Assembly (NCBI GenBank): GCA_934663595.1
Contig: CAKUKM010000010.1
Span: forward strand, 5,216-69,215
Length of the DNA stretch: 64,000 nucleotides
Direction: 5' to 3'
DNA from: an uncultured Clostridia bacterium
GTDB lineage: Bacteria; Bacillota; Clostridia; Christensenellales; Aristaeellaceae
Positions 36,540 to 45,848 of this stretch are shown in pieces. The notes beneath the pieces are model-generated. The model was given only the letters and a program-made list of their open reading frames with translations. It was not told where the DNA came from and searched no databases. The position numbers were made by a program, and so were the translations under genes. Numbering within the stretch: the first letter of the stretch is position 1; the number at the start of each line of letters is the position of its first letter.

Positions 36540-37223
36540 ATGAATGCGCGCGAGGCGCTGATTCACGATTTGCGCGCGCCGCTGCAGCTGATTGCCGGCT
36601 GCGCCGAAATGCTGGAAATGGAGCTGGGCGAAAACGCGCGCGCCGGCGAATACGTGCGCCTGCTGTCCGAAAGCGCGGCCGAAATGCGCGCCATGCTCGA
36701 AAGCGCGCTCGAGAGCGGCCGGGCGGAGGCGCGATCGAGCGCCGAATCGGTCGAGCTGGTTCGCCGAACGCGCGAAATCTGCGCGCGCTATCGCTTAAAC
36801 GCCGCGCGAAGGGGCGTTCGGCTGACGTTTTCCGCCAGCGACGCGGCCGTTCCCATGCGCCTGGATACCGGCAAATACGCGCGCATACTGGCCAATCTTC
36901 TCTCGAACGCGCTGAAATACACGCCGTCCGGCGGGCATATCGCAATTTCGCTGGCCGCGGAGGAAGCGTGCGTTCGCGTCGCCGTTGCCGACGACGGCTG
37001 CGGCATTGAGCCGGAGCGCCTGGCGCGCATTTTTCTGCCCGGTGAAACGGATTCGGGCTACGGCCTCGGCCTCGCCATCGCGCGCGACTATGCCAAACGG
37101 CTGCGCGGCGCGCTGGAGGCCGCCTCCATTCCCGGAAAGGGCAGCGTCTTTACGCTCACGCTGCCGCGCGGAATGCAAAAGGAATCGGCCGTTTCCCAAC
37201 CGGCGAACGCCGATCGGATTTAA
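36540..37223 (+). CDS. Orphan soluble histidine kinase
   Basis: 227 residues comprising only HisKA and HATPase domains: the phospho-acceptor His9 in LIHDLRAPLQL, N-box NLLSNALKYTP (about 121-131), G1 DDGCGIEPER and G2 GYGLGLAIA. No membrane segment, PAS or other sensor domain, and no response regulator beside it. ATG 36540 is preferred because AGGGG lies nine bases upstream; the ATG at 36513 has no ribosome site. Soluble orphan kinases in spore formers can feed Spo0A; that is only a possibility here. Confidence 0.85.
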   Translation: MNAREALIHDLRAPLQLIAGCAEMLEMELGENARAGEYVRLLSESAAEMRAMLESALESGRAEARSSAESVELVRRTREICARYRLNAARRGVRLTFSASDAAVPMRLDTGKYARILANLLSNALKYTPSGGHIAISLAAEEACVRVAVADDGCGIEPERLARIFLPGETDSGYGLGLAIARDYAKRLRGALEAASIPGKGSVFTLTLPRGMQKESAVSQPANADRI

Positions 37224-37237
37224 AAAGGGCATGCCTC

Positions 37238-37263
37238 GCGCCCGGTCTGCAAAGGCCGGGCGC
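37238..37263. terminator. Weak terminator candidate between kinase and oxidoreductase genes
   Basis: Stem GCGCCCGG / CCGGGCGC with a 10-base loop between two convergent genes; there is no T-run directly attached on either side. Confidence 0.45.
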
Positions 37264-37283
37264 AAAGCATATGGATTTGCCGC

Positions 37284-38408
37284 TTACAGGCGGATGATCT
37301 GGTCCTCGACCGCGTTTTTGCGGAAATCGGGCATGTCGATCGCGCGGCCGCCGTTCATTACGGACAGCTCGCTCAGCAGGCCGACCGCCGTCCATTCGCA
37401 CGCCTGATACACATCGATATCCGGCTTCTTATTCAGCCGAATCGCATCCACGAAATCCTCAACGAGGAAGAAATCGCCGCCGCCATGGCCGGCATGGTTC
37501 TGCGCCTCGGTGGCGTTGCGATAGCGCTCGGGCAGATATTCGCCGAAATCGGAAAGATCGTGCCATTTGGATGCAAACACATCCTCGCCCAGCGAATCGA
37601 GCCAGACGAGATTCTTCCCCTCGTGCTCGCGCGCGCTTTCAAACGCGCCGCGGGTGCCCTGCAGCTGGTAGCCGGTCATGTTGTGCGGGCGCGGCGACGT
37701 GCAGTCCACGCGGAGCTTGATCAGCTTGCCGCTCTTCGTCTGGCACATGGTCACGGACGTATCGTCCTGGCGGAGGCCGTTGTGATGTCCCGCCGAGAAG
37801 CAGCTGATCGAGGCAATGGAATCGCCCTCGAACCACTGCATCACCGGGCCGAGCGAATGCGTGGGATAAAACGAGCCGCGCTTGCCGAGCTGCCAGTACG
37901 AGCGCCACGAGGTCTTGCCGTTCGGGTATTTCATCAGGTTGGTCACGTTGTGGAGGTATTCGCATTCGGCGTAATAGACCTCGCCGAACAGCCCGCTGCG
38001 CACCATCTGGCGAATCTGCTGGCAATACGGCATGTAGCAGTAGTTTTCGGAATACATATACGTCTTCCCGCTCTTCTCCACCGCCTCCTTCAGCCACCAC
38101 AGCTCGTCCATCGTAACGCCCGCGGTCACTTCGCTCAGCACGTGCTTGCCCGCCTCCAGCGCCGCGATCGCCTGCGGCACATGGCACTGCATCGGCGTTG
38201 CGATCACCACCGCATCGACGTCCGATTCCAGCATGTCGTCGAACACGCGATAGGTGTGCGGAATGCCGTGTTCGCTGCTCTTCGCCTTGAGAAGTTCCTC
38301 GTCCAGATCGCACAGCGCCGCGATTTCCACATTCTCCATCGCCTTGAAGCCCATCAGCGTGGACAGTCCGCGCCCGCCCGCGATGCCGACCTTGAGAGTC
38401 TTTGCCAT
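37284..38408 (-). CDS. Gfo/Idh/MocA-family oxidoreductase (possibly GH109-like)
   Basis: 374 residues. N-terminal Rossmann domain: VGIAGGRGLSTLMGF, CDLDEELL, AVVIATPMQCHVPQAIAALEAGKHVLSEVT; then the sugar-binding domain with SENYCYMPYCQQIRQMV, GEVYYAECEYLHNVTNLM and FYPTHSLGPVMQWFEGD. The last two resemble the region conserved in GH109 alpha-N-acetylgalactosaminidases, so it may cleave or oxidise an amino-sugar glycoside using tightly bound NAD. No export signal. AAAGGAG precedes ATG 38408. Divergent from the DeoR regulator, with which it shares a control region. Confidence 0.85.
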   Translation of the reverse strand: MAKTLKVGIAGGRGLSTLMGFKAMENVEIAALCDLDEELLKAKSSEHGIPHTYRVFDDMLESDVDAVVIATPMQCHVPQAIAALEAGKHVLSEVTAGVTMDELWWLKEAVEKSGKTYMYSENYCYMPYCQQIRQMVRSGLFGEVYYAECEYLHNVTNLMKYPNGKTSWRSYWQLGKRGSFYPTHSLGPVMQWFEGDSIASISCFSAGHHNGLRQDDTSVTMCQTKSGKLIKLRVDCTSPRPHNMTGYQLQGTRGAFESAREHEGKNLVWLDSLGEDVFASKWHDLSDFGEYLPERYRNATEAQNHAGHGGGDFFLVEDFVDAIRLNKKPDIDVYQACEWTAVGLLSELSVMNGGRAIDMPDFRKNAVEDQIIRL

Positions 38409-38469
38409 GGTTCATTCTCCTTTGCGCTTTTTTCTCCCCGCGCCGCCGGCGCCGGAGGAATTCGGGTGT

Positions 38470-38499
38470 ATTATAGGCGCAATTTCCCGGAATTGTCAA
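38470..38499 (-). promoter_or_regulatory. Promoter of the oxidoreductase gene
   Basis: Minus strand TTGACA (38499-38494), 18 bases, TATAAT (38475-38470). One GAATCGATCAAA repeat lies immediately upstream of the -35 box. Confidence 0.88.
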
Positions 38500-38501
38500 G
38501 C

Positions 38502-38553
38502 GAATCGATCAAAATGGCGTAAATTAAATGAGTATTGACTGAATCGATCAAAT
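38502..38553. promoter_or_regulatory. Paired operator repeats in the divergent control region
   Basis: Two direct copies of GAATCGATCAAA (38502-38513 and 38541-38552), 39 bases apart. One is next to the -35 of the oxidoreductase promoter, the other next to TTGACT (38535-38540), the likely -35 for the DeoR operon. Likely DeoR-family binding sites. Confidence 0.65.
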
Positions 38554-38583
38554 GTGATACTCTCTTTTCCAGAGGTGAGCAGA

Positions 38584-39360
38584 TTGGGAAAGATTGAAAG
38601 GCAGCTCATTCAGATGGAGGGCTATCTGCAGGATTCGCCGAAGATGTCGCTTGCGGACGCGCGGACGCTTCTGGACGTATCGGATTCGACGGTGCGCCGC
38701 CTGTTTGCGCGGCTGGAGGAACGCGGAAGCGCGATTCGCGTGCACGGCGGCGTTCAGAGCATTCCGAAATCCAGGCCGGAATACAGCTACCCCTGCATGG
38801 AATCGCGCCGTCTGGCGCAGAAAAAGCGCATTGCGCGCGCGGCGATCGACCTGATCGGCCCCTCGCGAATCATTTTTCTGGACAGCGGCAGCACGGTGTA
38901 TCAGCTGAGCCTGTGCATCGTGGACTGGCTGCGCGCCGGGCGGCGCGAGACGATCCGGCTGTTTACGAATTCCGTAAAAAACCTGCAGGCGCTCTCGGGT
39001 CTAGCGGAAATCCAGTTCATCGGCGGAAAATACCGCGAGCACCGGCAGGATTGCTGCGGCTTTCTGGCGGAGGAAGCGCTGAAGGAGCTGAATTTTGATC
39101 TGTGCTTTCTGGGCGCGGACGGCTGCGATATCGATCAGGGCGTTTCCTGCACGGACATGGAAACCGCGCGGCTGGGCAGTCTCGCGGTCGATCGGAGCCG
39201 GCGGCGCATCGTTTTGATGGATTCCGAGAAATTCCGCGCCGGCGCGCTGTTTACGTATGCGCCGATGGAGAAGCTGGACGCCGTAATCAGCGATACGGAG
39301 CTGTCCCCGGCGCTGGAATCGCGCCTCCGCGAAAAGGGCGTGGAGGTGCATTTGAAATGA
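38584..39360 (+). CDS. DeoR-family transcriptional regulator
   Basis: 258 residues: N-terminal winged HTH (MSLADARTLLDVSDSTVRRL) with the typical RVHGGVQSI turn, and a C-terminal sugar-phosphate sensor domain (LDSGSTVYQLSLCI, LFTNSVKNLQAL, IQFIGGKYREH, FLGADGCDIDQGVSC). The start is TTG 38584 (LGKIERQLIQMEGYL) with GAGGTG six bases upstream; ATG 38554 has no ribosome site. Its stop overlaps the histidine kinase start, so a DeoR sensor is cotranscribed with a two-component pair. Confidence 0.9.
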   Translation: MGKIERQLIQMEGYLQDSPKMSLADARTLLDVSDSTVRRLFARLEERGSAIRVHGGVQSIPKSRPEYSYPCMESRRLAQKKRIARAAIDLIGPSRIIFLDSGSTVYQLSLCIVDWLRAGRRETIRLFTNSVKNLQALSGLAEIQFIGGKYREHRQDCCGFLAEEALKELNFDLCFLGADGCDIDQGVSCTDMETARLGSLAVDRSRRRIVLMDSEKFRAGALFTYAPMEKLDAVISDTELSPALESRLREKGVEVHLK

Positions 39361-41195
39361 ACGCGCAGCGCGGCAGCTTCCTGAGCCGAATGTCCATCAA
39401 CGCAAAGCTGATGCTCAGCAGCGTAGTGGCGCTGATTCTCGCCTGCTTCTGCGTATCGTTTATTCTGATTGCCAATACGGGCGCGCTGCTGCGGGAAAAC
39501 AGCCTGCACCAGTCCGAGCAGGAGCTGGCCGGCATCATCGCGGGCTATACGAGCGCAGTCACGCGGCAATACGAGGCCACGCGCGAACTCGCGGAATTCC
39601 AGCCGCTGGCGAATTTTCTGGAAAAGGAGCACGAAACGGCCTATTCAAGCTATCTGGAATTTTCGGACACGGTGTGGCCATGGCTGGAATGGCTGCGACG
39701 ATCGAACAAGGAGCTGGATTTGAAGGTCTATCTCGACGGCAAATACGTCAGCATTTCCTCCATCACCGGCGGCAAGCTCAGTCTTCTGCGCACGCGCGAA
39801 TGGTACGAGGAAGCGACCAGCCTGCAGAATCCGCTGCATGCGGTATTTGCGCGCACGGTAATCGGCAGCCGATACACCAACGCGCTGATCTATTACCGAA
39901 ACGTATGGGACGCGGAAAGGGGCGAAACGAAACGCGCGATCGTGGTTTCGCAGAGCTCGGAATCGCTTCGGAAGGACATTCGCGTTGAAAACAGCCGCTA
40001 TTACCTGATCAACGAGGAAAACCGGATCATCTCTTCCAACGACGACAGCGCGGTCGGCGAGGCGCTTTCCTCCGTGCCCGGCGGCGCACTTCTGGAGAGC
40101 GGCCAGATTGAATCCGGCGACACGACATTCCTAAACGGCGTGGAATACTACGTTCGTTTGGAGAGCTTTCATCCGGACGACGCGGGCATTCCCAAGGGCT
40201 GGCGCATTCTCTATCTGCAGGATTTTACGGAAATTGCCGAAAGCATCCGCGCGCAGACCCGGCGATCGGCGCAGATCTGCATCGGCATCGTGCTGGGCGC
40301 GGCGGCGCTCGCGCTGTCCGTTTCGCACAACATCACATCGCGGCTGAATCTCCTGATGAAAAAGATCAGCGCGCTCACGCGGGGCGATTTCTCGGTGGAG
40401 ATCGACATTCCCGGCCGCGACGAAATTTCGCGCATCAGCGCGCGGTTCGACGCAATGCGCGATCGCATTCACCAGCTGATTCAGGACATGGAGAGCGCCT
40501 ACAGCGACAAGGTGGGCTACGAGCGCCGGCAAAAGGAGCTGATGATGTCGTGGCGCGACACGGAATATCAGGTGCTGCGCGCGCAAATCAATCCGCATTA
40601 TCTGTTCAACACGCTGGAAAGCATTCGCATGAGCCTGCTGATCGACGGCGAGCGCGAGGGCGCGCGCATCATGCGCATTTTCGCAGACACCATGCGCGAA
40701 TACATGGACGTCGACCGCCTGTACGCTTCCCTGGGCGAGGAGCTGCGGTTTCTGGGCTACTACATGGAAATTCAGCGCTTCCGAATGGGCGCACGCGTGC
40801 AATACATTCAGGATGTGCCCGAAGAGCTGCTGGAAACGGAGGTGCCGCGCCTGATTCTGCAGCCGCTGGTGGAAAACGCCATCAACCACGGAATCGATCC
40901 AAAAGTCGAGGGCGGATACGTCCGCCTGGAGGCGCTCTGCGATCATGATCGGCTGCTGCTGCGCGTGACCGACAATGGCATCGGCATGAGCGAGGCGCAG
41001 CTGCTTTCGCTCCGGGCCAGTCTCCTGTCCGACAGCGATTCGGGCCGGCATCTGGCGCTGAAGAACATTCATCGGCGGCTGAAGCTGCTGTTCGGTGAGG
41101 AAAGCGTGCTGACCATTGAATCCATCGAGGGCCGCGGATCGATTGTCACGGTGCGCATGCCGCTTGCGAAGAAGGGAGACGGGGAAAATGTATAG
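39357..41195 (+). CDS. YesM-type sensor histidine kinase
   Basis: 612-residue membrane kinase of the Lyt/Yes class. Two membrane segments (about 18-40 and 300-322) flank an extracellular sensing domain of some 260 residues; a HAMP region follows (KISALTRGDFSVEIDIPGRD). The His_kinase domain has the phospho-acceptor in INPHYLFNTLESIRMSLL, then HATPase motifs LVENAINHGIDPK and VTDNGIGMSE. Start ATG 39357 overlaps the deoR stop as ATGA. Its partner regulator overlaps its own 3' end. Such pairs usually control a nearby carbohydrate importer, here the Lpl-type system at 42133. Confidence 0.92.
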   Translation: MNAQRGSFLSRMSINAKLMLSSVVALILACFCVSFILIANTGALLRENSLHQSEQELAGIIAGYTSAVTRQYEATRELAEFQPLANFLEKEHETAYSSYLEFSDTVWPWLEWLRRSNKELDLKVYLDGKYVSISSITGGKLSLLRTREWYEEATSLQNPLHAVFARTVIGSRYTNALIYYRNVWDAERGETKRAIVVSQSSESLRKDIRVENSRYYLINEENRIISSNDDSAVGEALSSVPGGALLESGQIESGDTTFLNGVEYYVRLESFHPDDAGIPKGWRILYLQDFTEIAESIRAQTRRSAQICIGIVLGAAALALSVSHNITSRLNLLMKKISALTRGDFSVEIDIPGRDEISRISARFDAMRDRIHQLIQDMESAYSDKVGYERRQKELMMSWRDTEYQVLRAQINPHYLFNTLESIRMSLLIDGEREGARIMRIFADTMREYMDVDRLYASLGEELRFLGYYMEIQRFRMGARVQYIQDVPEELLETEVPRLILQPLVENAINHGIDPKVEGGYVRLEALCDHDRLLLRVTDNGIGMSEAQLLSLRASLLSDSDSGRHLALKNIHRRLKLLFGEESVLTIESIEGRGSIVTVRMPLAKKGDGENV

Positions 41196-41907
41196 CGTAT
41201 TGATTGTCGAGGACGAGCTGAACGTCTGCCGCGGACTTTCCGTTCTGGTCGATTGGGAGGCGCTGGGCTTCCACATCAGCGGCTTCGTCGGCGACGGCCT
41301 TTCCGCGCAGCGCCAGCTGGAAATGGAGAAATACGATCTGCTGCTGTGCGATATTCACATTCCGGGCATGAGCGGACTGGAGCTGATTCACTGGCTGCGC
41401 GGGGCGAATCTGCCCACGGAGGTCATCATCATCAGCGCCTATCCGGATTTTGATTACGCGCGGCGCGCCATTTCGGACGGCGTGGTGGAATACATTCTGA
41501 AGCCGGTGGACGAAATTCTTCTGGAAAACGCACTTCGAAAGGCCAGAGCGCGGCTGGACGCGGCCCCGCGTGCGGCGTTGCAGGCCGAAACTGACGTGAT
41601 CGGCCAGGCGGTGGAGCTGATTCACGCGCCGGACGGCTGCAATCTGACCACCGAATCGCTCGCCAGGAGGCTGTACGTATCCCCGGCGCGGCTGAACGGC
41701 ATGTTCCGCAAGCGCTTTGACATGAGCGTCAAGGAATACATAAACGACGCACGCATGAAGCGGGCGAAATTCCTGCTCGAGCACACGGACAAGATGATTT
41801 ACGAAATCGCGATCGCCGTCGGCTTTCAGGACATCGATTATTTCACGAAGGTATTTAAGCAGAACGCCGGCTGCACGCCCCGCGACTGGCGGAAGAATCA
41901 CGGGTAA
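41188..41907 (+). CDS. YesN-type response regulator (receiver plus AraC HTH)
   Basis: 239 residues. Receiver domain with IVEDELNV, phospho-acceptor Asp55 (LLLCDIHIPG) and YILKPVDE; AraC-type double HTH at about 135-235 (TTESLARRLYVSPARLNGMF and IYEIAIAVGFQDIDYFTKVF). It lacks the long middle domain of many YesN proteins and is short for the class. It starts at ATG 41188 inside the last codons of the kinase gene, eight bases overlap, so the two are translationally coupled. Likely activator of the adjacent importer operon. Confidence 0.92.
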   Translation: MYSVLIVEDELNVCRGLSVLVDWEALGFHISGFVGDGLSAQRQLEMEKYDLLLCDIHIPGMSGLELIHWLRGANLPTEVIIISAYPDFDYARRAISDGVVEYILKPVDEILLENALRKARARLDAAPRAALQAETDVIGQAVELIHAPDGCNLTTESLARRLYVSPARLNGMFRKRFDMSVKEYINDARMKRAKFLLEHTDKMIYEIAIAVGFQDIDYFTKVFKQNAGCTPRDWRKNHG

Positions 41908-41961
41908 TTTGCGGCGCGCGGTCGATTGGATTTCGGCGTCTTTCCCGGATTTTGCGGGCTG

Positions 41962-42006
41962 TTGCGGTCGATTTTCCCAGAAAACCGGCCGCAATTTTGT
42001 TATTTT
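41962..42006 (+). terminator. Terminator after the two-component genes
   Basis: Stem TTGCGGTCG / CGGCCGCAA (one G-T pair) with a 15-base loop and a TTTTGTTATTTTT tail. Confidence 0.75.
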
Positions 42007-42132
42007 TCAGGGATTTTTTGCATTTCTTTCCGGTGCAAAAGCGATGAATTTTGTGCGATGATAGAATTGGTTCAAGGGTGAGCAGGCGGGAAAACGCTGC
42101 GCATCCAGATTAAAGAGAGGGGCGATTCTAAG

Positions 42133-43752
42133 GTGAAGAAGCTGCTGGTTGTTTTGTTGGCGCTGTGCATGCTGGGAACGTCGATGGCGGGACTGGCTGA
42201 GGGCCGGGAGACCTACACGATCGAGGTCATGACTTCCTCGTCGGACTGGGAACTGTCCACCGATTCCGAGGTGGGCCGCTACATCGCCGATCAGTTCGGC
42301 ATCGTATTCAAGAACATCTACTACGCCGGCGACATGCGCGAAAAGCAGTCCACGAATCTCGCGGCGGGCGAGCTGGGCGAAATCGTGTATCTGCAGAGAA
42401 ACGACATGGTTTCCGCGTATTACAATGCAGGCGCGCTGCTGTGTCTGGAGGACTATCTGGACAAGATGCCCAATTTCGCCAGGCGCTATGAGGCGCAGCT
42501 GGATCGCTGGCGCCAGCCGACGGGCGGCAAGCTCTACAAGTGGGAGACGAACACGCCGAGCGCGCTGTATGAATCCTGCGAGGTCGCGATTCGTTCGGAC
42601 ATTCTCGAGCTGGTCGACTGGCAGATGCCGACCACCGCTTCGGCGCTGATCGATCTTTTGAAAAAAGCCAAGGAGGCCTACCCCACCACCGTCGACGGCA
42701 TGATGACCGTGGGCATGACCGCGCCGTTCGCAGAGCCGTGGGGCCTGCAGGGCGTGGCCTGCATCGGCTATGAAAAGGGCGGCAAGTATCTGTCGATCGG
42801 CAATGAGGGCGTTACGTTCAACTGGCCCGAGGACAAATTCGAGGATTACTTCCTGATTCCCGAGAGCAAGGAAAGCCTGAAGATGTTCAACACCATGTAT
42901 CAGGAAGGCGTGCTGGACGTGGAATGCTTCACGGACTTCGGCGATCAGACGCAGGCGAAGATGTCCACCGGCCAGGCGTTTGCGGTCTGGTATGCGACGT
43001 GGCTTGCGGGCACCGCGAACACCGAGCTGCACAACGCCGGTCTGGACGAATACCAGTATGTGAACTGCTTCATTCAGCTGGATTCGCAGGCGGCGGCGGG
43101 CGAACCGCGCTCGTTCAAGGTGGAAACCGCGCGTCCCTTTGATTCCTGGGCAATCACGACCGCCTGCCGCTATCCCGAGCGCCTGATTGAGCTGCTCGAC
43201 TGGGCGGCGACCAACGAGGGCCAGACGATCATTCAGGCCGGCTTTGAGGGCGTGAATTACACCATCGGCGAAGACGGCAAGCGCGTGCCGACCGAATCGC
43301 TGCTGAATTCCACCAGCGAGGAGCGCAACGCCATCGGCATTCAGAACACGATGCAGTTCCTGCCGCGCGACATCACCCGCAATTCGCAGGACGGCCAGTT
43401 CTTCAATCTGCTGAACGAGGCGCTCTACACGGATCAGATGAACTACACCGAGCGGCAGCGCGAGGTGATACACAGGATGGGCTTTGATTACTCCAAGCAG
43501 TGGGGCGACGAGCACGGCGCGTTCGTCGATACCGGAACGTCCGGTTCGATCACGCTGGACGCGACCAGCGAATTTGCCAAGATTCAGCAGCAGATGGTCG
43601 ATTGCCGCGTGAAGTGGACGGCAAAGCTGATGATGGCGGAAACCGACGAGCAGTTTGAATCCATCTGGACGGACGCGGTCGCCGAATACGACAAGCTGGA
43701 CCACCAGAGCGTCGTAGACGAATACAACCGCCTGTATCAGGAAACGAAATAA
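42133..43752 (+). CDS. ABC transporter substrate-binding protein (LplA-like)
   Basis: 539 residues, the size of the large LplA/YtcQ-type binding proteins used with YesMN systems for oligosaccharides. The signal peptide (MKKLLVVLLALCML...) ends near SMAGLAEG; the Cys at 12 lacks a lipobox context, so it should be secreted rather than lipidated. The body shows TNLAAGELGEIVYLQRNDM, LEDYLDKMPNFARRY and a C-terminal DYSKQWG-type region. The start is GTG 42133 with AGAGAGGGG about 10 bases upstream. Its two permeases follow; no ATPase gene is linked. Confidence 0.9.
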   Translation: MKKLLVVLLALCMLGTSMAGLAEGRETYTIEVMTSSSDWELSTDSEVGRYIADQFGIVFKNIYYAGDMREKQSTNLAAGELGEIVYLQRNDMVSAYYNAGALLCLEDYLDKMPNFARRYEAQLDRWRQPTGGKLYKWETNTPSALYESCEVAIRSDILELVDWQMPTTASALIDLLKKAKEAYPTTVDGMMTVGMTAPFAEPWGLQGVACIGYEKGGKYLSIGNEGVTFNWPEDKFEDYFLIPESKESLKMFNTMYQEGVLDVECFTDFGDQTQAKMSTGQAFAVWYATWLAGTANTELHNAGLDEYQYVNCFIQLDSQAAAGEPRSFKVETARPFDSWAITTACRYPERLIELLDWAATNEGQTIIQAGFEGVNYTIGEDGKRVPTESLLNSTSEERNAIGIQNTMQFLPRDITRNSQDGQFFNLLNEALYTDQMNYTERQREVIHRMGFDYSKQWGDEHGAFVDTGTSGSITLDATSEFAKIQQQMVDCRVKWTAKLMMAETDEQFESIWTDAVAEYDKLDHQSVVDEYNRLYQETK

Positions 43753-43827
43753 GGCTGTTGCCTGCTGGCGGCGGAGCGGCAAGAACGCTCCGCCGCTTCC
43801 TATCAAATGAAAAAGGTGGCGAAAGCT

Positions 43828-44763
43828 ATGATTCCCTTTGCGGTCAACCGTCCGACGCTGTGGCAGCGCATTCGGCGGCAGAAATGGGTGCTTCTGATGC
43901 TGCTTCCCCTGCTGATACTGACCATCGTGTTCTCCTATCTGCCGCTCGCGGGCTGGACGATGGCGTTTACCGATTACAATATCGGCGATCGCCTGTTCGG
44001 AAATCCATGGACGGGCCTTAAGCAGTTCATCCGTCTGGGCACGTATTCCAGCGATCTGGCGCGCCTGCTGCGCAATACCGTGGTGATCAATTTCGTTTCG
44101 GTATTCAACAATCTCGCGTGCGCGCTGGTGATGACGCTGCTGCTGCGCGAGGTGAAATGGAAATTCGGCGCAAAGGCCGTGCAGACCGTTACCTTCTTTC
44201 CGTATTTCGTATCCTCCGTAATCGCCTATGCGATCATCAATTCGCTGTTCTCGGTCAACTCGGGCGCAATCAACATGGCGCTGGTGCGCGCGGGCGTCGT
44301 AAAGCGCGGATTCAATTTCCTGGGCGATGCGAAGTATTCCTGGGGTCTGATGATTCTGGTCAACCTCTGGAAATACACGGGCTACAACTGCGTTCTGTTC
44401 ATGGCGGCTGCGGCGGGCATTCCGATGGATCAATACGAATCGGCGGATATCGACGGCGCGACGCGCTTTCAGAAGGCCGTTTACATCACGCTGCCGAGCC
44501 TGCTGCCCACCGCGGCGGTGCTGCTGATCATGAACAGCGGCTGGATCCTGAACAGCTCGCTGGACATGTTCATGGTATTCCAGAACACCACCAACATGGA
44601 AACGATGGAGGTTCTGGACATGTACATTTACAAATACGGCCTGAAGCTGATGGATTATTCCTATGCAACGGCCGCGGGCATTGCCAAGACCGCCGTGAGT
44701 CTGCTGCTGCTGGTCATCGTGAATAAAACCGTAAAGAAGCTCAGCGGCACCGGCATCTTTTAA
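43828..44763 (+). CDS. ABC transporter permease (LplB-like)
   Basis: 311 residues, six predicted membrane segments, first at WVLLMLLPLLILTIVFSYLP (about 18-37). GWTMAFTDYNIGDRLFGNPW and the EAA loop QYESADIDGATRFQKAVYIT (about 200-219) are typical of LplB-type permeases. ATG 43828 is chosen because AAGGTGG is eight bases upstream; ATG 43807 has no ribosome site. A 75-base spacer from the binding protein carries inverted GCCGC-rich sequence (a hairpin may lower permease expression). Confidence 0.9.
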   Translation: MIPFAVNRPTLWQRIRRQKWVLLMLLPLLILTIVFSYLPLAGWTMAFTDYNIGDRLFGNPWTGLKQFIRLGTYSSDLARLLRNTVVINFVSVFNNLACALVMTLLLREVKWKFGAKAVQTVTFFPYFVSSVIAYAIINSLFSVNSGAINMALVRAGVVKRGFNFLGDAKYSWGLMILVNLWKYTGYNCVLFMAAAAGIPMDQYESADIDGATRFQKAVYITLPSLLPTAAVLLIMNSGWILNSSLDMFMVFQNTTNMETMEVLDMYIYKYGLKLMDYSYATAAGIAKTAVSLLLLVIVNKTVKKLSGTGIF

Positions 44764-44777
44764 GGGAGGGACGAACC

Positions 44778-45692
44778 ATGCGAAAGCAGAAAAACCATGC
44801 GGGCATCGATCGCCCTCTGACCGTGGGCGGCGTCACCTTCGACGCGCTCAATTCGCTTCTGATGCTCGTGATCTTCATCATCATGCTGTATCCGTTTCTG
44901 TACGTATTCAGCTATTCGTTTTCAACGCCCTCCAAGATCACCAATCCGCTCCTGCTCTGGCCGCAGGGCTTTAACGTCAAGGCCTATGCGACGCTGTTTG
45001 CCGACGCGGACTTCTTTCATTCCGTGCTGGTCAGCGTGGCGCGAACCGTGCTGGGCCCGCTCGGCATGCTGATCGTGTGCGGCATGGGTGCCTACGCGCT
45101 GTCGAAGCGCGATCTCGTGTTCGGCAAATTCTTCCGGATGCTGATTTTCTTTACGATGTATTTCTCCGCCGGCGTAATCCCGACTTACCTCCTGATCAAG
45201 ACGCTGCGGCTCACCCGCTCGTTCTGGGTCTACATTCTACCGTCGCTGGCCAGCGCCTACAACGTCGTTCTCATGCGCACCTACATCGAAAACCTCCCGC
45301 ACGAGCTGGACGAGGCGGTGCAGATCGACGGCGGCAACGAGCTGCAGGCGTACTTCCGCGTCATCATGCATGTGTGCCTGCCGGTCAACGCGGCGGTGGT
45401 GCTCTTCAGCGCAATCGGCCATTGGAACAGCTTTATCGACACGCAGTTTTACAATTCCATGAGCAAGGAGCTGTACACGCTGCAATACTATCTCTATCAG
45501 AGCCTGCAGGCGAACGTCTCGCAGTCGCTTCAGGAGGCGGTGGCGAAGGGCGGAAGCGCCTCGCGGCGCGTGAGCACGCAGACGCTCAAGATGGCGATCA
45601 CGGTCATTACCGTATTCCCCATCATGTGCCTGTATCCGTTCATCTCGCGGTATTTCATATCGGGCCTGCTGGTCGGCTCGGTAAAGGCATAG
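44778..45692 (+). CDS. ABC transporter permease (LplC/YteP partner)
   Basis: 304 residues with six membrane segments; characteristic LMLVIFIIMLYPFLYVFSYS near the start and EAA loop HELDEAVQIDGGNELQAYFR (about 178-197). LplC-type proteins keep the YSFSTPSKI motif after the first segment, present here. GGAGGG lies before ATG 44778. Last gene of the importer; a perfect terminator follows at 45735. Confidence 0.92.
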   Translation: MRKQKNHAGIDRPLTVGGVTFDALNSLLMLVIFIIMLYPFLYVFSYSFSTPSKITNPLLLWPQGFNVKAYATLFADADFFHSVLVSVARTVLGPLGMLIVCGMGAYALSKRDLVFGKFFRMLIFFTMYFSAGVIPTYLLIKTLRLTRSFWVYILPSLASAYNVVLMRTYIENLPHELDEAVQIDGGNELQAYFRVIMHVCLPVNAAVVLFSAIGHWNSFIDTQFYNSMSKELYTLQYYLYQSLQANVSQSLQEAVAKGGSASRRVSTQTLKMAITVITVFPIMCLYPFISRYFISGLLVGSVKA

Positions 45693-45734
45693 CTCATCCG
45701 GTCGATCGGGGGCTTTTTCTGGGGCAACTCCCTT

Positions 45735-45768
45735 GCGCGGAAAAGTTTACGCTTTTTCCGCGCTTTTT
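45735..45768 (+). terminator. Importer operon terminator
   Basis: 10-bp perfect stem GCGCGGAAAA / TTTTCCGCGC, then TTTTT. It ends four bases before the -35 of the next promoter. Confidence 0.92.
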
Positions 45769-45772
45769 GGGA

Positions 45773-45801
45773 TTGACAGATCGGGCGGATGTGGATATAA
45801 T
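45773..45801 (+). promoter_or_regulatory. Promoter of the amino-acid permease/ATPase operon
   Basis: TTGACA (45773-45778), exactly 17 bases, TATAAT (45796-45801). Confidence 0.93.
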
Positions 45802-45848
45802 GCTACTATGCTAATGTCTAGCGGATTTATATGAAATGAGGGCTGCTT

